Source of the DNA: Siphonodentalium dalli
Lineage: Eukaryota; Mollusca; Scaphopoda; Gadilida; Siphonodentaliidae
Length of the DNA: 64,000 nt
Assembly: GCA_032622095.1 (NCBI GenBank)
Contig: CP136066.1
Location: 99,225,319 to 99,289,318 of the forward strand
Reading direction: 5' to 3'
Both the position numbers and the translations under genes were made by a program. Every line of letters begins with the position of its first letter. Positions within the stretch are counted from its first letter, which is position 1. Shown piece by piece: positions 55,488-64,000 of the stretch. A model generated the notes under the pieces. The model did no database searches, was not told the DNA's origin, and was given only the letters and a program-made list of their open reading frames with translations.

Positions 55488-56436
55488 TTTAGGACATGGG
55501 AAATTGTTTATTTATTTCGTGGCCACGAAATACTAATTCGTGACCACGAAATTACTTATTTGTGGCAACGAAATACTAATTCGAGGCAACGAAATACTAA
55601 TTCGTGGCCACGAAATACTAATTCGTGGCCACGAAATAACTAAGTTGGTGGCCACGAAATACTAATTCTTGCCAAGAAATAACTAATTCGTGATCACGAA
55701 ATACTAATTCGTGGCCACGAAATAACTGATTGACCATTGTATATATCCAGATACCTTTACGGTATGGTTACACTTGCTGTTTTAGAAACAATGCGTACGA
55801 TCGCAGAGAAGCTACTATAAACCCCTTATAGCGTGGGACCCGGGCTCTATGGGGACATGAACGTCCGATATAAACTATAGCCCAGAGATAACGGGGGAAC
55901 AGAAAATGAGTGATATATGGTACCATGCAATTGCCCCACCCCCATTTTAGGTCGAACACAGTGTGTTGTAGGGTGACCACTGAAACAAACTAAATATTCA
56001 CCCGCTTTCACCATCCCCGATCCAAAATGGCCGCCCCAAATGGGTTCAAATATGGGACCTATACAATTTCTCCCCCTTAACCGTTTGGTGTGGTATAATT
56101 GGCGCCGTAGGGTGACCCCAAGATATACTGAATGTCGTGGTGCCCCGTGTGACCCACTCCAGGACGGCGGCATCTTTGGATCGGGTTGGTGAAAGGGGTG
56201 ATTACTTAATTCATTATACGGGCCACCCTACAACACCATTTATCTCAAATCGCCGTGGCTCATGCCAAGATGGTGGACAACTACAATCAGATCATCTCTA
56301 CCCGCTTCCATTACAATAATGGGACTGACTATCGTATATCACAATTAGTTATTTCGTGGCCACGAATTAGTTATTTCGTGGCCACGAATTAGTATTTCGT
56401 GGGCACGAAATAAAAAATATATTCCCATGTCCTAAA
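55488..56436. mobile_element. TIR element with subterminal CGTGGCCACGAAATACTAATT repeats
   Basis: The ends TTTAGGACATGGGAA and TTCCCATGTCCTAAA are exact inverted 15-mers. The left subterminal array (about 55515-55728) holds roughly ten ~21-bp units of (T)TCGTGGCCACGAAATACTAA; the right array (about 56345-56410) has three in the opposite sense. The middle contains AAATGGCCGCCCC and GTTGTAGGGTGACC. Non-coding. Each unit holds the palindrome TTCGTGGCCACGAA. Confidence 0.85.
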
Positions 56437-57924
56437 AGTTTTGACTGACACTTACATAAATATGACTCGCAGAATTGTTAGCACACAAGTCCGTATTATG
56501 CGGTACTTCGTCCTGGCAATAACCATTAATTTTGTCAATTGATGAAAAAACAACATCAATCAATTTTACAACGACATCCTAAAACTTTAGTCTTGATAAA
56601 CATTACATTTGTAGAATAGTTGACATTATCACTGAAGCACGTGATTGTGATGTATGTGATTGATGTGAACCACATTTTTTATCAACTACTGTATCTGGTG
56701 GCCTGACTATATTGCAAGTTAATTTGGTAAAATCACACGTAGTTACGATAGATTACACGTAAGAGCCATGCATGTATGATAGCCATTAAGTTCCACCACT
56801 GTGAACATTTGAGTAAATTGTCAAACTCTCTATAGGGTCCAACATTAGTTTTGTTCGCAACTGTACATAGTACTGTACCCGCGGAGACTTATCTGACGAC
56901 ACCATTCTCAAAAATATATGTCAGAGTCATACTTGACATATGTGCATAGTTTCAACTCGCATAATTCGTGAAAAGGCTAATCGTGTTAGTTAATACCTGT
57001 ATAATCAGGAAACGCTCTTTAAATTTTTAAACACGTCCAAACAATTTGTTTCCACTAAAATGTCAGACTGGAAATAAATAGACTCAGAAAGTAGACCGCC
57101 ATATTTGATACTTTTGTTAATTTCAACTCGCACAGTCCACCAGAAGGTTAGTTATGAGGATTAATATTTGTATAACAAGTAAACGCTCTTTAAATTCTTA
57201 AAACTGTCCAAAAACACTTTTTTGGAAATAAAATTTTAACTGGACACAGGTAAACTCTGAAAATAGACACGCTAATGATAAATAATCCGTTCGCATGTCG
57301 TTTTAGACAATCCGAAATTGCGCGACCGTTGTTTTCGACCAAAGGAATCTGACGTGTGAAATCAGCTAGGGTGGGGGTAGGGTTAGCTTTTCTGAGATAT
57401 CCTTACCAAAAATCGATGTATCGAAGTTTTGTTTGTGGCATATGATCAAGATATCCTTGTAGATTGTTCATGTTCGTCTATATGTGATGTAGCTGATTTT
57501 AAGAATATACAATACCTTAATATTTGGGAAAGAAAATTGAAAATGCAGTCATAAATACAATTCATCTGATGATTTTATGATATAATTCCACATTAAGATA
57601 TGTAATTAAGTAATTTGTGGCAAGATCTCTCAATGTTTTGCGATTTCCATAAACAAAGAAAGCCACTTACCGAACTTGCTATGCGTAATAGCATGTTTTG
57701 TATTACCAGGTGGACGGGGGAAAATAGAGGGGTACACAAACAAAAGCCTCACAAAAACCTGTTTCCACTAAAATATCAAGCTGGAAACAGGTAGATTCTG
57801 AAAATAGACACACTGGTGGTATAGAAACCGTTCTCACATCGCTTTTAACATTCCGAAAACGCGCGACCATTTTTTTCGACATAAGGAATCCGACTTATTA
57901 TAAGGTATCAGTATCACAGAGATG
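56437..57924. repeat. No gene; several diverged direct repeats
   Basis: AACGCTCTTTAAATT.TTAAA occurs near 57011 and 57182 within a ~175-bp diverged tandem duplication. A ~110-bp block (CTGAAAATAGACAC...GCGCGACC.TT..TTTCGAC..AAGGAATC.GAC) occurs at about 57257-57350 and 57797-57893. Confidence 0.6.
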
Positions 57925-57927
57925 ACA

Positions 57928-58010
57928 GTATAATCATACCCGTATATACTCGGGTCAGATCCGTCATACAGTATAATCATACCCGTATATACTCGGCCAG
58001 ATCCGTCATA
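57928..58010. repeat. 43-bp tandem duplication
   Basis: GTATAATCATACCCGTATAT starts at 57928 and 57971, each followed by ACTCGG..CAGATCCGTCATACA. Confidence 0.9.
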
Positions 58011-58159
58011 CAGTAATGCCCTAATTGATCGACTTCTTAACCACAGCAGAATTATGGGTAACTTTTCAGGATTTAGTCGGAAATATGGCTTGTTGCCATT
58101 CATCGGAAAGCTCTCGGCGAGAGCTGTGGTTAAGAAGTCGATCAATTAGAGCATTACAG
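58011..58159. mobile_element. 149-bp hairpin MITE with TA flanks
   Basis: TA at 58009-58010 and 58160-58161. Arms of 37 bp: CAGTAATGCCCTAATTGATC then GACTTCTTAACCACAGC at the left, and the complement of CTGTAATGCTCTAATTGATC then the same 17 bases at the right, with two mismatches. This is the layout of a Tc1/mariner-type MITE; a transcript would form a near-perfect hairpin. Confidence 0.9.
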
Positions 58160-58224
58160 TACATTGAACTCAAAAAGCACGCTTCCGTACATATATCCTT
58201 ATTCCGAATACCCAATACCGGTAC

Positions 58225-58450
58225 ACTGATAATGCGTAGGTCCGATATTCCAAAGGCCCAGTACTACGAAGGTCCGATATTCCAACGGATAAATACTCAG
58301 AAGAACTAATAGTCTAGTATTACTCAGAAAGACCAATAGACCAATAGACCGAAGGTCTAATACTCCGAAGCCCAATATTCAGAAGGTTTAATACTCCGAA
58401 GATTGTATACTCCGAAGACCGATTTCTCCGAAAGTCCGATACTCCGAAGG
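58225..58450. repeat. Degenerate 15-17-bp repeats (CCGAAGGTCCAATACT)
   Basis: About twelve irregular units of (A)TACTCCGAAGGTC(C/T)(A/G)AT. Confidence 0.8.
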
Positions 58451-59073
58451 TGTTCTGATGTCGATGGGACGACCGGTATCACTGCATGCATGCAGACATT
58501 AAAGACATATTATGGACTTGTTCAGATGTGTTTAACTGTTAAGTTAGTATTCAGGCAGTATGCCAACTACTACATCGCCGAAAATCTCAAGCAGATCGAC
58601 CGTACAACTCCATAGAAAACATCATCTGAACTATACGCTCAATTGTAAATATTTACTTCTCGATTCGGGACGCAACTATCGGCGATAAAGTAACGAAAAC
58701 GATATCGCCATCGAGAGTCACTGAATTTAATTTATATATAATATGTGTGTGTGTGTTGTCAGTTTGGATTTAAAATTTGTAGCGAAAACCTTTTTCTTGC
58801 ATGCATTATTTGTTGGTAGGTTCAACTTATTTATTTGTGTTATGTGAAGCTCCGGCAAACTGGATCCATTGATGCGTGTGCATTACTAATTATAAGGATC
58901 CTGAGTTTTTGTACAGTATACTATCAGATAATTCGTCTCGTACCGACACTATATATGTCATATGCATATAGGGTATATAACTCACACACATTAGACCACA
59001 CCAAAGTGGCATATAATCTTCGGCTCTCTAATTGAAACTGAAGAAAATCGCGTTATAAAAAATAACAAACTAA
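58451..59073. other. No gene recognised
   Basis: Contains a (TG)n run near 58743-58758; frames are short and unrecognisable. Confidence 0.45.
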
Positions 59074-59523
59074 AGGTACTCAATCCGATCAAATAGTCCC
59101 CATATCTCCAAGTTACAACAAGAACAAAACAACAACAAGTCTTCAAAATACGCTTTTGTTATCAAAATCGATTAATTACAACAAAATAATACTAACCGCT
59201 GTCAACTATGGTATAAAATTTCCCAAAAAGAGTTATTTATCAACATGTTGTTCAACGAAATATGGACGTATTATCACTTGTCTATCACGAAATTTGGCCG
59301 CATTACCACTTGATTCTAGAGTTATCCATCTTCATTCGCAATTTTGTCCGAGACAATCGGTTTGACGACTCGTTTCTGGGCCACAACTAATTACACATTT
59401 CGAGAAATAACAGATTTCAAACTCTGAGCTTTGATGGGTGGATTCCTCGACTCGAATCAAATATTTTTCACCCGAAGCCAAAGAAATAGTCATTTTGGTA
59501 GCCTTAATTCGGATTATGCATCT
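59074..59523 (+). mobile_element. MITE family C, copy 3
   Basis: CTAA (59070-59073) at the left, probably a mutated TTAA, and TTAA at 59524-59527. It begins AGGTACTCAATCCGATCAAA and ends TCGGATTATGCATCT. Full length (450 bp). Confidence 0.88.
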
Positions 59524-59734
59524 TTAACTGAATGCATTATAGTTATACGTACTATATCCGAGATCTGAGTTTACTTTACAACTGATAAAGACCCGTGATA
59601 ATATTTTAGTGTGGTTTATAGTTCATACATGCACACAGAAAGCAACGAGTCCAATGTGACCAGACGCTTCAAACTGTGGAACAATCACAACAGATGGAGC
59701 GCATATATATAAGGCTCTGTATCAGGTTATATTT

Positions 59735-60439
59735 ATACCCCCCGCAACGAAGTTAGGGGAGTATACTAGAATCAGCTTGTCCGTCCGTCGTCCGTCCGTC
59801 CGTCCGCCCGTCGTCTATCCGTGGACACAAATTTGTCCGGAGTTTTTCCTCAGTCGTTTTTTGATCAATTTCCGAGAAACTTGGCACAGACATCAACCAC
59901 CGTGGTGGAGTTATCCCCCCCCCTTTTTCGACTTAGAAATTTTTCGCAACATGTATAATTTTGTCCGAGCTTTTATTCCTACATTTTAGGTCAATTTAAA
60001 AAAAAACTTGGCACAGATATTTAGTACCATGTGAACTTGTTCACCTGTGATTATGACGTCTGTCCGACATTTTTTTGGTGGAGTTATCCCCCTTTTTCGA
60101 CTTATAATTTTTTTTGCAACATGCATAATTTTGTCCGAGCTTTTATTCCTACATTTTTCCGTCAATGTTTTTTAATCTTGGCACTGATATTTGGTACCAT
60201 GGGAACCTGTGCACCTGCGATTATGATGTCTGCCCGACTTTTTTTGTGTGGAGTTATTCCCCTTTTTCGACTTAGAACATTTTCGCAACATGCCTAATTT
60301 TGTCCTACATTTTTCGGTCAATAGGTTTAAGATTAGGGTTAGGGTTGTGCGCTTGCAACGGGAACTGTTATTTTATTATTTTAACTAAATGTTTACTGAC
60401 ATGTGAAACATCATAGTATTTTAAAAACACGGGGGGTAT
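59735..60439. mobile_element. TIR element with three internal ~170-bp repeats
   Basis: ATACCCCCCG at the left end and CGGGGGGTAT at the right are inverted. The left part holds GTCCGTCCGTCC-type tracts. Three units follow, each with GTGGAGTTAT(C/T)CCC, TTTTTCGACTTA, CGCAACATG.(A/C)TAATTTTGTCC and, where complete, CTTGGCAC(A/T)GA(T/C)AT. GTGGAG occurs at 59905, 60078 and 60248 (spacing 173 and 170). The frames at 59777-60297 are repeat read-through. I associate this wording with interspersed repeats in bivalve and gastropod genomes. Confidence 0.8.
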
Positions 60440-60739
60440 CCTTAGTCCCATTGGGACAGTCACACCTCTAGTTTATATCTAGTTTACATTGATGCTATTG
60501 TGAATGACATGGCATGCAACATCCGCCTCTTTGACACTTCCATATCCCCCATGTCGAGGACCAAATTGAAGATGCCCTCAGATTACAACAGGATATCAAT
60601 CGCCTCTATGTATGGTGAGCCAATTAAAGTGACTAGTCAAATTCAATGTTTACAGTTAGTCCATCACATGGCCGTTGGAGAGTTAGATCAGGAACAAATT
60701 GGTAGATAAGCGTTTTTGGTCTCATTCGAAACAGGAGTA

Positions 60740-63040
60740 TACCCTGTATAACATATCGAAAATCAGCTGTGGGGAAATTTTGTTTGAGCTCTTTATTTTC
60801 AAAATTGTCGTTCCTTATGGAATGTACGTTTCGATGGCATTTATCTTTAAGTAATTAAAGATGGCAGAAACATGTAACAAAAACATCATTATTATTGCCA
60901 TGTAATTGCGTGTGCAATCCGACTGTCAAAATCGAAAATGGCGACGCAAGTGATAAAAATGGAAATGTTCGCTAAATTTAACCAGATTGTTATCATTTAT
61001 AAGAAAAATATTGGTTTAAATGGTCATGTGTGCCAACGTATATCATGTTACATCAATATATAATAATTGTGAGCCATATCACAAGAGTTTGGCTCTTCAG
61101 TGTCTCTCATGCAAATTCGAAATAGAATTAGATGTACTCAATTTCGAAGAAAAATCAATTATTATTTTAATGCCCAGAATATCCGGAATCGGACACATCA
61201 GTGTACTGAATACTAATTTGATGTCAGATATGAGCTAGTGTCCATTTTAGCAGGAATGAGGCCATCACTGTCAAAAATAGTGACAAACTGTTGAACGAAA
61301 GCAGAAAACTTTTCGCAAAAGTTCACCAGATTGTTTACAAGTACACGAAAGGTATTTGCTTAAATGGTTACCACTTTAAATGATGTCCAATCCTAATCCG
61401 ATACTAGTGAGCTATATACCGATAATTTTTCCATTCGGTCTCCCAAAAATGGCGGTTAAAATACCGATCGAAAGTCAAAAATACTTTCATTGATTTGAAA
61501 CTGACTCTTCTCATATCGAATAGCATTTAAAGCTGGTAGTCTTATAAATCAGATTATTGTCCACACTTGAATCCAAATACATACAGTGAGTGTCTAAATC
61601 CAAACGAGTTTCCCAAACGGTAGCGTAAAATCACGCAACGGTTGTCTCAAACCACCATCTCAGTAGTATACTAGTAGCATAACAACCGGTGAGTGTCCCA
61701 GTCCATAGAACTGGCGTCCCAAATCAGCCAACTAGTGTCCCAAACGTGGTGTCCCAAACCACCCCAAATGAGTTTCTCAAAACCATAAATTGAATACTCC
61801 AAACGTTCCATTCCAATGAGTGTCACAAACCAACAAATGAGTGCCCATAGCCATCCAATGAGTGTCACAATTTAGCCACACGACGATTGCCTCAGACTAC
61901 GAGGAGTGTCTAAAAAAAAATACCCAACTGGTGTATAAAACCACCCAAAAAATGTCTCACACCATTTAGATATCCATTAAAGGCACGTGAGGCCTTAGTT
62001 GTCGAAAATATTCATATTTGTTCCAATCACCGTAAACAGAAAAACATTAAAACGCATACAGTTTCGTTCATATATACCATGACCATCGCGTAAACAGCAT
62101 GTTATCATAAATATTTACTATATTTTACCTAAGCAAGAGTCTGATTGTGTTACAGAAGACAGCACAATGCTGCTAGCTAATCACACACAAATGGCATAAA
62201 CGCTCTTTATTCGTTCCATATCAGGAATTCACCAACAAAGAACGCTCTTTATGTTTACAATCATAATATAAACAAACACCAGAAAAGTAACTTTTTATGC
62301 TTTTGTTTACATAACAATGGTCAAAGATATGACAATAAGTTGATAACATACTGTTTATGCGATATTTCTTATGTGTATACGGACAAAGTCTGTCTACATT
62401 TTGTTGTTCTTTCTGTTTGTGGCGGTTTTTGACGGGTGGAAATATTTTCACAGGATACCCACCGCCATGCAAGGCCAACCGTACCTTTAAAATGTCAAGC
62501 CACCCAGCTAGTGTCCCATGGTTAATGGTTTGGTAAACTCATTGTATGGTTTGGAAAACTAATTTGATACTCGATGGAGGGTTTTGTACACTATTTTTGA
62601 TGTATTGAGATGACATTAGTAGATGGTTTGTGACACCAGTTGGATGGATTGGGAACTCATTGGATGGTTTGTGTACTTGTTTTATGGCTTGTGACACGTG
62701 CACCCGTTGGGTGTTTTGGGACACCAATTGTGTGGTTTGAGGACAATCGCTATGGATTTGGGACACTTGGTTGGTGGATTGGGGACACTGATTGATAAAT
62801 TGGTTCACTGATTTGGGCCATTTGGGACACTAGTTGAACAGTTGTGTGGTTCGGGGACACATGTTGTATGACATAGGACACTCTCCGGGTGGCTTGTGAC
62901 ACTAGTTGTGTGGCATGAGGTACATATTGGATGCCTATTTGACACTCTTTTTGTGGGTTTGGACACTAGGTGGTTTGGGACACTCATTGGATGCTTTGAC
63001 ACACTTGCTATATAGGGTATAGTTGGGACTTCTGTTGGGT
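60740..63040 (+). mobile_element. Minisatellite-tailed element, copy D3, split by a MITE
   Basis: The unique left part (AAAGATGGCAGAAACATG near 60859; GAGCCATATCACAAGAG near 61071; TGATGTCCAATCCTAATCCG near 61380) is shared with D1, D2 and D4. Forward 20-22-bp units follow from about 61575 to 61970 (GAGTGTCCCA...CAAACCA). At 61977 a family A MITE is inserted, and after it the units continue in the opposite orientation to about 63040 (TTTGGGACACT.GTTGG.TGG). It is the clearest example of the opposed-array design in the window. Confidence 0.8.
61981..62486. mobile_element. TTAA-flanked MITE family A, copy 3
   Basis: TTAA at 61977-61980 and 62487-62490. It is 506 bp, with two small insertions relative to the 494-bp copies (AGTTGATAACATA near 62338-62350 and ATGC near 62467). 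It is inserted near the orientation switch of the minisatellite element. Confidence 0.92.
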
Positions 63041-63670
63041 GGTCTGCCTGGTGAGAACAATAAGCGGCTACATAAAACGACAGTCATATCTTAATAATCA
63101 ATTACTCCTGGAAACAACAGTGGAAACGACTCACATAATCCTACATGCTCGATGTCGTGTCCGGTCCATGATGTCAATATACTAACTGATGTAATTTCTA
63201 ATTTTGTATTATTCATGGAATAAATACTGTTTAAACTAATCTCTCCTGACAAATTGATAGAGAAAACCAGACGTGGCATGGATGTAACAGTTTATAATCA
63301 ATCTATATTAGCAACCTCGCAAAGTACACCGCATTGGTGTTGTCTTTGGTACATGCATGCAAGGGGAACAATTGTAGAATCATTGGATATGACAGAACCA
63401 TGTATTGTTAACTGTACTTCCCGAACGTCATTGTAGACAGGCTACAGTCTTACAATACAACCGACCACTGCCAATCACATGTACGTATATTTATCAGCTA
63501 ACAAGGCTGGGCTAAATACCTGTCCCATTCCTGGTGGACGACCATGCTGATATGTATATCCCCTGCCAATATTATAAGTTTGATGACTACAGTGTTGTAT
63601 ACATAGTTCTTGTTAACAATAATAAATATATGAAGCCCAAAATGGCATTTAGTAACACAAACCATAATCA
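63041..63670. other. No gene recognised
   Basis: Short frames (63091-63279 minus, 63254-63436 plus) overlap each other and have no family motif. Confidence 0.45.
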
Positions 63671-63674
63671 TTAA

Positions 63675-64000
63675 AGATGCACTATCAGAATTAACGCTCC
63701 TAAATTATTATTTCTTTGGCTTTGGGAGTAAAACAAATATTCTATTCGAGTCGAGGAACCCACCCATTAAACATCAGAGAGATCAGATATCAAATTTTAA
63801 AGTTTGTTATTTCTCGAGATGTGCAATTATTTGCGGCCCAGAAAAACCTCATGAAACAGAAGGTCTTGGACAAAATTGCGGATGAAGATGGATAACTCTA
63901 AAAGCAAGTGGTAATACGGCCAAATTTCGTGATACTCAAATGATAATACAACCGACCATATTTCGTAGAACAAAATGTTGATAAATAACACGTTTTGGGA
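63675..64000 (-). mobile_element. MITE family C, copy 4 (inverted, runs off the window)
   Basis: After TTAA (63671-63674) it starts AGATGCACTATCAGAATTAA and continues as the complement of family C (GAGTCGAGGAACCCACC, CGGCCAAATTTCGTGATA), ending at the window edge in the GTTATTTATCAACAT region. Confidence 0.85.

Noticed and set aside
59777-60297. Phe/Pro-rich ORFs of 70 and 88 codons as a small gene
   Set aside because: They read through the 170-bp internal repeats of a TIR element.

Overview
This window looks like non-coding-rich nuclear DNA of a marine invertebrate. It is AT-rich and intron-bearing, with a class A GPCR exon bounded by a canonical splice acceptor, a tRNA-derived SINE, LINE, Ty3/Gypsy and Helitron relics, many TTAA- and TA-flanked MITEs, and CCGTCCGTCCG-type and GGCCACGAAATAA-type repeats that I associate with molluscs and other lophotrochozoans. 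The phylum is an inference. I see no bacterial, organellar or viral gene, and no CRISPR array. The only probable host gene is the terminal exon of a rhodopsin-family, melatonin-receptor-like GPCR at 41812-42593 (+); its upstream exon(s) were not found. Layout, 0-14 kb: a tandem array of a 1354-bp unit ends at 2325. A Transib-like foldback element (3519-5234, 5-bp target duplication ATATT) carries a SINE in one arm. A hAT-like non-autonomous element (5774-6955) has an 8-bp duplication, GGTGGAAT. A 152-bp-unit repeat element is split by a 4.67-kb inverted-repeat element (8854-13521). That element carries two divergent broken copies of an uncharacterised repeated gene family, with a C-T-[HY]-E-E-A-D motif, a VRTVD motif and a Cys-rich tail. 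One copy is interrupted by a second Transib-like foldback element (11480-12197, duplication TGACT). 14-32 kb: dispersed elements built from 20-22-bp minisatellites in opposed orientation, three copies of a ~1-kb interspersed repeat, a 235-bp tandem repeat, and a 5'-truncated LINE (19239-20881) with a 14-bp target duplication. 32-47 kb: a 20-bp minisatellite, and a Ty3/Gypsy pol relic (minus strand, 37395-40260) interrupted by a CACTG-ended element. The GPCR exon follows, bracketed by two direct copies of a TTAA-flanked MITE; the downstream copy abuts a second TTAA MITE and shares its TTAA. 47-51 kb: a 5'-truncated Helitron on the minus strand with a recognisable 3' hairpin-CTAG terminus and broken Rep (HUH, YxxxY) and PIF1-helicase regions. 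52-64 kb: no genes; MITEs, a TIR element with palindromic 21-bp repeats, a 149-bp TA-flanked hairpin MITE, a TIR element with three internal ~170-bp repeats, and another minisatellite element with a MITE at its centre. Interactions: the mobile elements record a relative history, because insertions can be ordered by nesting and by target-site duplications that restore the older sequence. None of the transposase, polymerase or helicase reading frames is intact, so every element here is either non-autonomous or dead. All family names come from motif recognition by eye, without database searches.
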